In this document: in pieces, positions 22,216 to 31,398 of the stretch
Numbering within the stretch: position 1 is the stretch's first letter
How the letters are laid out: each line of letters begins with the position of its first letter
NCBI GenBank assembly: GCA_963457665.1
Contig: OY735228.1
Coordinates: forward strand, 1,996,673-2,060,672
DNA: 64,000 nt
DNA from: Thysanoteuthis rhombus
Taxonomy: Eukaryota > Mollusca > Cephalopoda > Oegopsida > Thysanoteuthidae
Reading direction: 5' to 3'
The notes under the pieces: generated by a model
What the model was told of the DNA's origin: nothing
The model's input: only the letters and a program-made list of their open reading frames with translations
Databases searched by the model: none
Program-made: the position numbers and the translations under genes

Positions 22216-23716
22216 GTTTTCATTTTCGTTTTGAGCAACCAAAAGTGCAACAACCTCAAAAAAAGTCTTCCTAAAAGGGACCTCACTTCTTCAGTGATAT
22301 TTGTTTCATTTTTCAATTAAAAAATTAAAAGGATTGCACCCCAAACTATTTCTTCCTTTTCTAGATTGGGAATGAGACCCAGAGGAAACGAAGGCATCAT
22401 TTAAGGTGTTCAAGTTGATTGTTTTTTTCCTTCAAATTTATTCATTCTTTATTTTCAATTGAAAAATAAAACCTAAACAATTATGCAAGCATTAAAATTA
22501 CAAATTGACTATTTTTGATTCGTCGAAATACATTTTCTTATAATATAATTTAGGATTTTCCTGCAAATGTTGACTTCTTTCTTCGAAAAGGAAATCGCTT
22601 TTCTTTCATTTCTTCATGTCTAAGAGAAAAGTTTTTTCAACCCAAGTCTTCAGATTTCCCAAAATAATAGGTTTTTCGAGAAGGTTTCATTTCTCAATTC
22701 AAAATAGAAGGATAACACCACTGAAATCCAGTTTTCTCTCCTTTTCAAAAATAAGAATAGGGTTAAGTACATATCAAGCCATTATTTCGGGGTTTAAATT
22801 AATTATTTCTTTTAATTATTTGGTTTTGATTTATGGTTAAATTCACGTTAAAGTTGTCATCTTTTAACAAAGGTTCATAAACTTTTTTTCTTGCTTAAAA
22901 ACACGAAGAAAAATAATTTTTTGAAAAGAAAAGTCGACAGTTATAACAAAATCATACATTTTGTAATAAACAAATGGATATTTTGATATGAAACCAAAAA
23001 TATATTATTATTCGTAATCATAATTTGCACCAACTAAAGATTTTCTAGAAAAAAGACTTCGACCGTTTCATTTTTCTATCGAAATCAAAGACTTACATTT
23101 CCCAACTCAGTTTCTTTCTCATTTTCTAAGATTGAAAATGAAATAAAAATAGGTCTGATAAGAAATAAATCCATCATTTTTGGGTTAAAAAGAATTGTAT
23201 TTAATTCATATTCATATTTCTTTTGTCTAATTTTAAGGTTAAATTCATATGAAACTTATCTTTTTTCATGCAATCGTTAACTTCTTATTGTCAAATGTCA
23301 ATATAACAAAATTAAATTGAAATTACTTAAAAAAAGATAAAAGATGCTCACTAAGAAGACCTTATTTTTCAAGCCCTCTGATTATTCATTTCATTTGTAC
23401 TTTCCTTTCGTTTCATTTAATACAAAAATCCTTTTTTTTTTCTCTGGCCTTTTTTAAAGATCTTTACTTTTTCTATCGAGAAAAGATTTTTTTGGCCCCC
23501 GACTTTGTGACCGCCCCGTTTCTTGGTAATTTCCTAACTTCTCACCTCAGCAGTTTCGTTGTTCACTGGCTTCTTCTTTTTGACTTTCTTCTTTGGTTGT
23601 TGTTGGGTGGAATGAGGGTTGTTTTTCGCCGGTTTCTTCACTTCTTCGTCGCTGTCATTGTCGATTTTGAGAGCGGCGAATCTGGATTGCGAAACTTTGA
23701 TACTAGGCGCTGCCAT
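10594..23716 (-). CDS. GKAP1: GKAP1, G kinase-anchoring protein 1 (nine exons, 3' end open)
   Basis: The orthologs are Golgi-associated adaptor proteins that anchor cGMP-dependent protein kinase I. Nine exons (23546-23716, 20133-20258, 17513-17602, 16853-17042, 16201-16358, 14105-14206, 11876-11939, 11675-11745, 10594-10671) join in one frame to 350 codons, against about 366 residues in human. The order is an N-terminal SRFAALKIDNDSDEE box, a lysine-rich run, LKHLAFGK, KQWEDWKKVDEE, a [12 protein letters not shown] segment, an Asn-rich low-complexity linker, a proline run, DGVHRILKKEKMQEEY and a C-terminal coiled coil of about 120 residues. Each matches the human protein in order. The start codon sits in a good context (CAAAATGG). 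The last few residues and stop are not located. Introns contain SINEs and TA tracts. Confidence 0.93.
11675..11745 (-). CDS. GKAP1: GKAP1 exon 8
   Basis: Joined to the last base of exon 7 it gives 24 residues, IKEKSDILEQVDSLNSVKDE and onward, aligning with [20 protein letters not shown] in human. The acceptor is TTTTCCAG and the donor is CAG|GTCAGT. Confidence 0.92.
11876..11939 (-). CDS. GKAP1: GKAP1 exon 7
   Basis: It encodes 21 codons plus one base, DELKKVKKRNRQLAIILSQA, aligning with WEAKYKEVKARNAQLLKMLQ in human. The acceptor is TTTCTTCAG and the donor is GAAA|GTGAGT. Confidence 0.9.
12111..12190 (+). repeat. Dispersed repeat family R1, copy a
   Basis: The core GGGACCAATTTGGCATGAAT followed by TGTAAATTGAACCCCC recurs on both strands around 26375, 32400, 36500, 41450, 42640 and 51540. 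It lies in GKAP1 intron 6. I do not know its class. Confidence 0.55.
13120..13215 (+). other. Basic coding-like stretch in a GKAP1 intron
   Basis: Beginning after CATTCCACAG, one frame reads KSKPPMRTKRSPRRKSSSRP. It is antisense to GKAP1 and inside its intron 6. I see no homology and cannot tell a stray acceptor-like site from a real exon. Confidence 0.12.
14105..14206 (-). CDS. GKAP1: GKAP1 exon 6
   Basis: It encodes 34 residues with heptad spacing, including KHAEEMKEKDEELTHLREKV, and starts the C-terminal coiled coil. It corresponds to the LKLELERKDAEIQKLKNVI region in human. The acceptor is TTTTTGTAG and the donor is GAG|GTGAGG. Both ends are phase 0. Confidence 0.92.
14440..14875 (+). 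repeat. tRNA-SINE family B, body and head copies, with (TA)n
   Basis: At 14440-14625 is a SINE body containing GTTTGATTCCAGCAGCAGC, CTATTTACATTGTCTAGGCC and GTGATCATTTCAAAATCATA. At 14699-14810 a second head reads GGGCCTTTGAATTACCAGCTC and a B-box-like GCAGGTTAAATTCCTGC, then runs into (TA)n at 14811-14860. Other copies lie at 24484-24765, 29101-29425, 31255-31398 and 60468-60660. Confidence 0.6.
15017..15090. repeat. (TA)n/(CA)n microsatellite
   Basis: A TA dinucleotide run ends in (CA)n inside GKAP1 intron 5. Reading frames here are repeat artefacts. Confidence 0.9.
15412..15715 (-). repeat. Composite tRNA-SINE family E with truncated hammerhead-like end
   Basis: The minus strand carries CTGATGAAGGCTGGAGAGTA (complement of about 15426-15445) close to GAAATG. 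Further right, TATCCAATCCACAGGGTTAGA and a complemented tRNA-like B-box are shared with 59985-60215. Both copies carry a complemented GATTGAACT-type B-box. Confidence 0.5.
15837..15965 (+). repeat. Two tandem hammerhead-like units (H3, H4)
   Basis: Unit one (15837-15885) reads CTGAAGAAGGCCAGAGAGTG...CAGCCGAAATG. Unit two (15917-15965) reads CTGGAGAAGGCTGGAGAGTA...AGGCCGAAAC. Both keep the GGC...GCC helix and GAAA, about 80 bases apart on the same strand. CTGAAGA and CTGGAGA depart from the strict CUGAUGA core, so these copies are probably inactive. Confidence 0.5.
16201..16358 (-). CDS. GKAP1: GKAP1 exon 5
   Basis: Completed by one base from exon 4, it encodes 53 residues: an acidic EEEETEEAES, six prolines, then DPNYFENVKDGVHRILKKEK, which matches the [20 protein letters not shown] region of human GKAP1. 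The acceptor is TATCTCAG. The donor is AAG|GTCAGA, a less usual GTCAG. Confidence 0.9.
16853..17042 (-). CDS. GKAP1: GKAP1 exon 4
   Basis: It encodes 63 codons plus one base. The first third is an Asn/Ser low-complexity run (AAC/AAT/AGT repeats), followed by ENKKKRKKERNTPISLEEY and a basic segment ending KEKNEVR. The true frame is not the longest open frame here; it is fixed by phase 0 entry from exon 3 and by exit into exon 5. The acceptor is TTTCTTAG and the donor is CGTG|GTAAGG. Confidence 0.88.
17513..17602 (-). CDS. GKAP1: GKAP1 exon 3
   Basis: It encodes 30 residues, [20 protein letters not shown] and onward, matching the [20 protein letters not shown] part of human GKAP1. The acceptor is TTTTTTTAG, the donor is GAG|GTGAAT, and the phase is 0 at both ends. 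Confidence 0.92.
18632..18850 (+). repeat. tRNA-derived SINE-like unit
   Basis: An A-box-like TTAATGGTTAGCAAGG and a B-box-like GAGTTCGATTCTCACTGG are followed by a body with a second GTAGTGAATTTGACCCTC segment. It lies in GKAP1 intron 2. It looks like a tandem or composite tRNA-SINE. Confidence 0.5.
19176..19223. repeat. (CA)n/(TA)n microsatellite
   Basis: A (CA)n run is followed by an interrupted (TA)n run in GKAP1 intron 2. Confidence 0.9.
19548..20009 (-). other. Low-stop, coding-like stretch in GKAP1 intron 2
   Basis: Three overlapping minus-strand frames (78, 73 and 72 residues) share the sense of the host gene. The frame at 19773-20009 includes LPCLSQAQKKEFGASFYTLT and WLLSQRSPEWELGL, then a good GTAAGT donor-like site at about 19824-19829. 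I do not recognise the protein. It could be an unannotated repeat or a cryptic exon; a phase-consistent GKAP1 needs no exon here. Confidence 0.2.
20133..20258 (-). CDS. GKAP1: GKAP1 exon 2
   Basis: It encodes 42 residues. LKHLAFGK corresponds to LRNLAFKK in human GKAP1, and KQWEDWKKVDEE corresponds to ENWQEWRQRDEQ. The acceptor is TTTTCCAG, the donor is GAG|GTAAGT, and the phase is 0 at both ends. A serine/lysine-rich stretch separates the two conserved boxes. Confidence 0.93.
21003..21300 (+). repeat. SINE family D, copy 1, with (AG)n
   Basis: The tRNA-like head GTGGTGTAATGGTCAACATTG with a B-box-like GAGTTCAAACTCTG is followed by a body with GGGCAGATTGGACTCTCTAGC. The same body order (GGGCAGATTGGGTTCTCTAGC) is at 35517-35537 in copy 2. 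A short (AG)n tract lies at 21283-21300. Confidence 0.6.
21884..22056. repeat. Inverted repeat around a ~70 bp spacer
   Basis: The left arm has AGTTTCACAC and TTAAAAACGACGCACAAAT (21914-21933). The right arm read in reverse gives TAGTTTCACAC and TTAAAAACGGCGCACAAAT (22004-22023). The arms are about 50 bases. It lies in GKAP1 intron 1 and is probably a fold-back element. Confidence 0.65.
22200..23330. repeat. Degenerate tandem array, period about 382 bp
   Basis: Three diverged units recur at near-constant spacing. CTATTTCTTCCTTTTCTAGATTGGG near 22345, TTTTCTCTCCTTTTCAAAAATAAG near 22728 and TTTCTTTCTCATTTTCTAAGATTG near 23110 correspond, as do their TCAATT...AAAAGGA-type left parts near 22310, 22692 and 23074. 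It lies in GKAP1 intron 1, just downstream of exon 1. Confidence 0.5.
23546..23716 (-). CDS. GKAP1: GKAP1 exon 1 (start exon)
   Basis: It encodes 57 residues starting MAAPSIKVSQSRFAALKID and ending NNETAE. The SRFAALKIDNDSDEE segment is the conserved N-terminal signature of GKAP1. The donor is GAG|GTGAG (intron begins at 23545) and the phase is 0. A run KKKVKKKKP gives a strongly basic patch. The exon is clearly more GC-rich than its flanks. Confidence 0.93.
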
Positions 23717-23878
23717 TTTGATTAGAACATGTGTTTGAAAAAGACACGCGAGGGGAGATAACCAAGTTCCGCTTGCCTTCTTTTTTTTTTATTTATCGTA
23801 ACCGACCAGTTGCTACCCATTGATAAAATCACGCGTATATTTGAATTCCTATGATGTATTTTAGAAAAGAAACACTGG

Positions 23879-23882
<4 letters not shown>

Positions 23883-23929
<47 letters not shown>

Positions 23930-23962
23930 TACACATACATAAATATGTATACATATACATGT

Positions 23963-24005
<43 letters not shown>

Positions 24006-24478
24006 CATATACACGTATACATACACATATATATATACATATACATGTATATATACACACACATATATATACATATACATGTATATATACACATACATAC
24101 ATGTATACATATATATATACACGTATATATATACATATATATATATATATACATACTTATATATGAATATATATACATTTGTATATATATACATACATAG
24201 ATACATATATAAATATATATATGCATACTGATATATATATACACACATATGTATAAATATATATACACATATACATACATATATACACATATATATACAT
24301 ACATGTATATATGCACATATACATACATATATATACATACACATATACATATATATACATACACATATACACATATATATACATACATGTATATACATAC
24401 ATATATGTATATACATACATATATGTATATATATATATATATATACATACATATATGTATATATATATATATACATAT
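23883..24478. repeat. ~600 bp TA/CA/TACA compound microsatellite
   Basis: Almost the whole block is alternating purine-pyrimidine: a pure (TA)n start, a (CA)n block near 23970-23994, then degenerate TATACATA, CATATACA and ATGTATAT units. It begins about 165 bases upstream of the GKAP1 start codon. All long Tyr/Ile/Cys/Thr/His frames across it, on both strands, are repeat artefacts. Confidence 0.95.
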
Positions 24479-24483
24479 GAATA

Positions 24484-24765
24484 ATGAATTGTGTTATATT
24501 ATAAACAAACTTATTTGAATTGCTCTCCTGTTGTTACTCAGTCAATATACCATTTAGACAACATAAATAGAATGAACAGTTCGAGAAAACGAAGACTGTT
24601 GCAGAAATCAAACCTGCCACTGATAGGGTAGCCGCTTCAACATAGCAATCCACTTACCATTGAGCTAAACAGCCCACCGGTAATGCAAAGGCCAAATAAC
24701 TGCTTTCAACCCGAATTCTCATCTCATTTATTCTCAGTTTTTTTTCATCTCTTTTACTGCAACTG
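24484..24765 (-). repeat. tRNA-SINE family B, near full length
   Basis: On the plus strand, a complemented body (ATATTATAAACAAAC, CATTTAGACAACATAAATAG) is followed by the complemented tRNA head (GTAGCCGCTTCAAC, TTACCATTGAGCTAAACAG, ATGCAAAGGCC). On the minus strand this reads GGCCTTTGCAT, TTTAGCTCAATGGTAAG (A-box), then GCTACCCTATC and a B-box-like region. Confidence 0.65.
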
Positions 24766-24828
24766 TATGTATCTAAGAAATGGACGAATTTGGTCATACA
24801 GAATACATACATACACATATAAATATAC

Positions 24829-24833
<5 letters not shown>

Positions 24834-24878
<45 letters not shown>

Positions 24879-24990
24879 TTACATAGATATAGACATACAG
24901 GCATATATACATACATATATGTATATGCATACATGCATGTATACATATATATAGATGCATATACATATATATGCATACATATATATATCA
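24834..24990. repeat. (TA)n/TACA microsatellite
   Basis: A pure (TA)n run is followed by degenerate CATATATGTATA units. It is adjacent to the SINE, as often seen with SINE tails. Confidence 0.9.
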
Positions 24991-26226
24991 CACTGGTATC
25001 AGTTATATATTTGAAAAAATATTTAAACAGATATAGTAATGATTACTTGACTTAGAAAACAACACTAGAAAATTGAAATCTAAAATTATGAAAATAATAT
25101 TAATTAAACTATACATAATGTTTTTTAGTGTTGATAGACAGGTAGTAGAACACTATCTCTCTCTGTATATATAAATTCATATAACTACTGCTATCAAAAT
25201 AGTACCCTTCATTATATGATAAACTTGGGGTCAGGCATGGTTGGGTGGAACTACAGCATCACCACAAACCCAGGGCACCCCAGCAGTACCTCATGACACC
25301 ATCCAACAGATCCACGTTTATACAGCCTCTTCTTGATCTCGGAGCCTCTTGATATATTTCCCATTTCCTGATGATAACAATCTGAGTTTAGTCAAGTAAA
25401 TACTGATACATTGTATACTGGATATTATTGTGGAGGTTTCTATGAATTTCATTTTGTTGTTGATTCCATCTAGATAGGATTTATAGTATAGTATCAGTAG
25501 ATTCCTGCAGATTCAGCTAAGTAGGAGGGGAAAAAGGCCTGTGAGTTAGAGAGAGACAAATCACAGAGGAATAAATAACAAAGTTTTTTCATGTAAAAAT
25601 ATTGCATTGTTTATTGATGTGCATGAATTATGAACTAATTAGTGACAGAGATGATTTTGTGTATTATGTAGTGAATTTAGTAAAGTCTTTTCAAGGTGTG
25701 AAGTAAAGTAAAAAAGTCTGTAATCAAGGTACTTTGCTTGTAATTGAGCCGCTGTGTTGTTATTTACACCTGTTGTTTGTCAAAGGGATTTTGTCGGACT
25801 ATCCTGTTATCTCATGGCTTCCCCTGAATAAATAGGGATTTTGTTGTTTTAGAACTTTGAGCGTTTTTCTGGGAATTCTTGACATTTATGGAAAAATAGG
25901 ATAATTTCCTGGGAAAATGTTCAGCCTGCGATGAATTTTCAGGTGTGGTCTGTTTCCAATTTTAGTTGTCTTTCAGGTAAATACACAAATGAGAGAAGGA
26001 GGGTGAGAGAGAATGAAAGAGAGATTGTATATGTGTATTTGTAGTGTTAGTAGTATTAGTGATAATCGAAGTTGGCCTTTCTTTTCTCTTTTTAGAGAGT
26101 TTGATGGCAATTTGGTCTCGCTGATCATCATGACTGGGGAATGAATGAGTTCGAATCGTCCTTTACTCATTCAAATCTAGGTAGGATTGGGTGTAGGCTT
26201 CTGGTGGGAAATCTATTAAAAAACAG

Positions 26227-26410
26227 ACCTGGTTAGTTACTCAATAGAAACTATTACAAAACCAATGTCTTTTAACAGCATGCCATGTTGGGGGTGATCA
26301 ATTAAAAATTGGAAAATGGGTGATCAATGAATAACTTACTTCTCTCGCTTTTTATCGGATCACTAAAAGTTAGTTGGGCACAAAGTAGGGACCAATTTAT
26401 CATATTGACA
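26227..26410 (+). repeat. Dispersed repeat family R1, copy b
   Basis: It contains CTGGTTAGTTACTCAATAGAAAC, GCATGCCATGTTGGGGGTGATC, TTGGAAAATGGGTGATCAATG and GGGCACAAAGTAGGGACCAATTTA in that order. The same modules occur in reverse at 32395-32590, 36490-36690 and 51500-51790. Confidence 0.65.
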
Positions 26411-27551
26411 GCTTAAAGGCTGGGACAACCCCCTCCCACCAAATCTTAGGTACACCTCTGGGTCATCATGATACCATCTGTAATGAAATGGTTTTGACAG
26501 TATGCCTTCAATTCATAAACCACTTGCTTCTTCTTGGGCTGGTGCTCATCATCTTATAGGTAGGACCATCAAAATGCATCTTTAGTTTTTTAGTTGTTGG
26601 GTTCTCACTTCATTTGAAATGTTTGTTTAGAAAAGAATGAAATGTTTGTTTTAGAAATAATACATAGCAATGATATTTCCACCAACAAATGGCAAATACT
26701 CATAACCAATATGCACAGGGGTGGGGGAGGTGATTTTGATCCCCCCCAGCCCCCGATGGAAGGGCTCCTCCAAGGAGCTTTTTCAAATAGTAGTTCGCCA
26801 ACTGCATTTCTACGGACATTATACAATAAAAAAGATATATTTGTACACACAAGAATAGCATAAATAATTCAACAACAGTTATTATAAAAATGGTATTGTT
26901 ATAATACTAATAATTTACCATTATCAGAGTCAATTTACAATTCTAAGTGAACTTTCTATATAAAAGATAAACTATATTAAATCACAATAGCCCCACAACA
27001 GGCTCACCGAACAGCCAGCCAAATGGACAACAGATTCTTTACTCTTTGAGTATCTGTGTCCATGTGGGTATCTTCCGTTCAGATTTTGGGGGTTACAACC
27101 TAGAAAATTTGTGTGAGTATATCACTAGGGACCATCTAAAAACCTTTCTTTTTTGTTTTCTGAAAAAGTTCTTTTTGGGGTCTCTATGGATTTTGGGCCA
27201 ACTATGCCTTAATTTTGTGCTGGTATTCTTTGGATAATTTTAGATGAAAAATCTAATTTTTTAGACTATTTGTTCTGATTCATGCACAGGCTGTGTTGAT
27301 TCATTTACACAAGGTGTAGATATGATTATCAATGAGTTACCATTACCAGAGTCAGTTTACAATTTAAGATGAACTCTGTATGTAAAGAATACACTGTATT
27401 ACCTGTTTTCAATTGTTTATGTTATCTAATCGACTGACGCCTTCAACTCATGCATTGAGTCAGCATTTGGGATTGTTTTTCACTAATCAAGTGATAACGC
27501 ATGACTCTTCATTGCATTTTTTTTCTTATCCAGCAAATCTCACTAAATAAC

Positions 27552-27695
27552 CACTTTCCAACCTTTTCATCACCAAGAACCCTGTCTATTTAATAGTTTT
27601 CATATGGATACCAGGCTTTTGAAAGGTCTTCCTACGAACTCCCACTAAAGCCTTTGAACTCTCAGGGGTCCGGGCCTCCAGGTTGGGGATCACTG
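27552..27695. mobile_element. hAT-like non-autonomous element (144 bp)
   Basis: The left end CACTTTCCAACCTTTTCATCACCAAGAACCC and the complement of the right end CAGTGATCCCCAACCTGGAGGCCCGGACCCC are related terminal inverted repeats of the CAGTGGTTCCCAAC type known from hAT elements. Flanks TAAATAAC and CTCTAATT are only partly similar, so the 8 bp target duplication is uncertain. There is no coding capacity. Confidence 0.5.
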
Positions 27696-28176
27696 CTCTA
27701 ATTGCTGAAAGGGAATCCCTTCAAGAAGCCATCCTCAGGACCTCAAGTGTCAACTTACACCCCTGAACAAGATGAATTGCAAAAAAAGGTTCAGATTCTT
27801 GAAGCCCTTATCATAAAATCATGAAACCCAAAACTAAATAAGATCTTTTTCAGTTTGGGAAGCGGATTTCTAAATGAATGTAACAATTGATGGATACATT
27901 GAGTCCAGGGAAGAATTTCTCTGACTTTTTACCTCACCTTGACATCTTCAAAATGCACCAATGTCAAATGCAAAGTTTAACTGTAACAAAAATTTCAAAA
28001 ACAAACATATGGCCAACAAATACGCGAATGTTTGCACAATTTTTACATTCATTAGACCAAGACGCATGTTCTCTTGTACATGAACAAAAAAGTTATAAGA
28101 TGAAAATAAAAATTCTTTGTGTGTCATCTTAAATAAACATATTTGATCTGTACTTATATCACATACACACACACAC

Positions 28177-28512
28177 ATACAAACACATAGTTTTTAAAGC
28201 TCTAAAGCTTTCTATACTAAGTACATTAAAAAACCTTTTTTCGAATATTTTCTTCTGTCACTTCAGTCACTTATTTCCCAATATCTGTTAATGTAATTTA
28301 TGTGATTTTCTTCTGTGTTTTATTTTCTATGTTTTACACAGACTTTGAAATCATGATACTATGTGTGAATTCTTTTGTTGGGATTATCAGTTTGTTTACC
28401 ATATAACTATTACAGTGATTTCAAAACAAAACGTTTATATCAACATGGCACCTCAACAGTGTTGATCAAACACCACCTCCCTTTCAGCTAGGATTTTAAT
28501 ACATTGCTTTTG
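28177..28512. repeat. ~330 bp dispersed repeat, copy 1 of 2
   Basis: It shares an ordered series with 60949-61272, including CACTTCAGTCACTTATTTCC, TTTACCATATAACTATT, AACATGGCACC and CAGTGTTGAT. Similarity runs nearly end to end in the same orientation. Class unknown. Confidence 0.7.
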
Positions 28513-28975
28513 TCAATCATATAATTGTTATTTTATACAAGGATTACCATAATGTATTGTATATAGACGTTATTTTACACTACAAATCATTTAATCTCTT
28601 TTGAAACACACACAGACATGTAAATGTACACATATATTCATAAAAGTGCTGAACCTTAGAAATACAATTTTTCCCTAAATTCTATTTCATCAAAAGAAAT
28701 ACGATTGGAAACATATGTTTGAGGGTCCCCCACATCAAATTCTACTTTGTGTCATATTCGGTCTTTCGCTAGGAGTCAGATAAATACCTATACTTTGGGC
28801 TGAAAAAAAAAAATCATACCTAATGTAAGGGAGATAACTATGGTTGACTTGAAAGTCATCTTGTACAGTTGATGACATGATAGACCTTTTTTATGTATGG
28901 ATGCTCAATATTGAAACAAAAATATTTTACATACAAACTTTGGTCTATAGCGTATTTCTACATGTGTTCCACTTC

Positions 28976-29425
28976 TGTGCCTACATACGCATTCGTATAT
29001 GGTATAATACAAATACAATCGAACTTTACTTCCATTAGTTATTCAATTTTTAACATATCTATGCATTTGTGAACAAAAAATATATACATATAAATACCAA
29101 TATGGTAGCCGCTTCAACGTAGTGTTGCTCTTACCATTGAGCTAAACAGTTGCCAATGATGCAAAGGCCTAAATAACTGTCTCAACTCCAAATTCCCATT
29201 TTGCTTATTCACTGTCTATATCTGCTCTATTTGTTTCTTTCAACATGACAATAATGTTATTAAGAAATGGATGTATGATCCAACAGAATGATTATAAATT
29301 GCATTATATTATACTGAAACTCTTATTTGATATGATCACCCATTATTACACAGTGAATATACTATTTGAACTAGACAACATAAATAGAATAAACAATCCA
29401 AGAAAATGGGGCTGCTGCAGGAGTT
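28976..29425 (-). repeat. SINE family B, composite copy
   Basis: 28976-29236 is closely similar to 31143-31398, and includes the complemented tRNA head (TTACCATTGAGCTAAACAG at about 29131-29150). 29286-29425 resembles the complemented SINE body at 24484-24600 (AGACAACATAAATAGAAT). The arrangement suggests head and body copies next to one another. Confidence 0.55.
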
Positions 29426-30299
29426 GATATGATTGTAAGAACCCCAAAACACTGTACAAGAATAATTCAACATAATATTGATGAACAACTGTTAATGCAA
29501 TAGTACAAACAGCAATCTTTAGTGGCATGTAAGTACGTGTAAATAAACTTACATGCCATAAAATAAGATTGTTCAATTTGGTTACTGCATTGATATTCAT
29601 TTACCTATTTCATGTTGGAATATTCTTGTTCACTGCTTTTTTATAGATTTTTACAATCATATTAACACATAGTACAGATATGCATTCTTCTTACTGGTCC
29701 TGTTTTCTTTAAGATTTTACAAATTTTCCTTTTTAGAAGTCATTTATGAATTCTAGGTAAACAATTGGCTTGTTATTTGAATTGAACATGGTGATCTCTT
29801 TGCTGATTCTTGCATAGACATAGAATTAATTGGAAAACATTACCAACATCAACAAAATTAACCAGACGTTGGTTTAAGAAACAAGTTCAACTCGTTTCTA
29901 TTCATTTTTGGAAATTTTGTCGTTAAGTAAAAATAATTAGAAGAAATTTAAAATTGGTTAAAATTTTGTATCTAATATTTTAAGAGCTATTTTGGGGTTT
30001 TCGTTGTCATTCATTAAATTACTCAGAATAAAGTTTTCCACAAGATGATGTAGATTCTTTTAAAAATTGGTTGAGTTTTACAAAAGTTATTATAAAATAA
30101 AAATCATCACTTTGAATAAAAAGCCAAATGTGTGCCTGATTATTTGATCTAAGCCTGTTTAATTTGCTATCAATTAAAGCTGGTGCCAAGCAAAAGTAAG
30201 TTCCGACAAGAATGTCTCTATAATCATCACATTCTGCTGGATATAAATTGTTCATTTAATGATATTTCATACATATACACACATATATATGCAGAGATA

Positions 30300-30419
30300 G
30301 ATAGAGAGAATGAGATTATATATATACATATATTTAGAGAGAGAGAGATTTTTCATATATGTGTATATATTATTTTTAGAGAGAGAGAGATTTTTTATAT
30401 ATGTGCATATATATATATT

Positions 30420-30466
<47 letters not shown>

Positions 30467-30640
30467 ACAGAGAGTGTTATGCTTATAAATCATTGTATAG
30501 ATTCTCTAAATATTTAGAGAGAGAGAGATTTTTTATATATATGTATATATATATATATTTAGAGAGAGAGAGAGAGAGAGCAAGAGTTACAGAGAGAGTT
30601 ATGCTTATAAATCATTGTATAGATTCTCTAAATTTTTTGA
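30300..30640 (+). repeat. Compound (GA)n/(TA)n tandem repeat with duplicated spacer
   Basis: Blocks of TATATATTTAGAGAGAGAGA alternate with ATTTTTTATATATGTGCATA. A spacer containing GTTATGCTTATAAATCATTG then TATAGATTCTCTAAAT occurs twice (about 30463-30512 and 30584-30636), about 121 bases apart, so a whole compound unit was duplicated. Confidence 0.8.
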
Positions 30641-31142
30641 ATTCAAGTATAGATTACGCTGCTGATTTCCATTGACCTTTTACGTTGAAGCATATTATAT
30701 TGACCGATGTTTTCAGGATGAAACTGGTTTTGAATTTTTATTGATAGAATGAAACGTAGGAATAATTAAACACAAAAAAACTCAGACAAAAAGAACTAAA
30801 CAAGATTTGTACGGATGGAAATTTCTGTAGTTCTTTAGAATGAAAATCCCTGTGTGAATGCCGAGGAAAGGTCGGCTAAAGGTTAAGAGAGAGTTTTCTG
30901 AGGGCTCTTCAGGTTAGCTAAAGTCAAAGTGGTCAAACTAAAATGAATCTGAAACATTTAAAGATTAACCTTTAGGCTGAGTAGGCTTAAGCATAGGGGC
31001 CTGAAAGGGGGTCAAAAGCAGGAAAATATTTTAATTGAGTATACAAGTAATTATTTCAGATTCTATAATTGATTTGTATAGCTTTATGATATCAAACATG
31101 TAGTACTTTACACATAGTAAGATGATGTATGTTATTTAACAT

Positions 31143-31398
31143 GTGCCTACGTACACATTTGTATATTGTGTAATACAAATACAATTGAACTTCCATTAGT
31201 TATCTAACTTTTATCCATGCATTTGTGGAAAAAGAATATATTCATATATAAACCAATAGGGTAGCTGTTTTAATGTGGCATTGCTCTTACCATTGAGCTA
31301 AACAGTTGCCAGTAATGCAAAGGCCCAAATAACTGTTTCAACTCCAAATTCCCATTTTGCTTATTCACTGTCTATATCTGCTCTATTTGTTCAACAAT
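31143..31398 (-). repeat. SINE family B, copy similar to 28976-29236
   Basis: It starts GCCTACGTACACATTTGTAT and ends CTGTCTATATCTGCTCTATTTG, parallel to the earlier copy with scattered substitutions. It contains the complemented head TTACCATTGAGCTAAACAG. Confidence 0.65.

Noticed and set aside
23829..24518. Many long open frames (up to 215 codons) rich in Tyr/Ile/Cys/Val/Met/His/Thr on both strands
   Set aside because: They are translations of a (TA)/(CA) compound microsatellite; stop-free frames are expected there.
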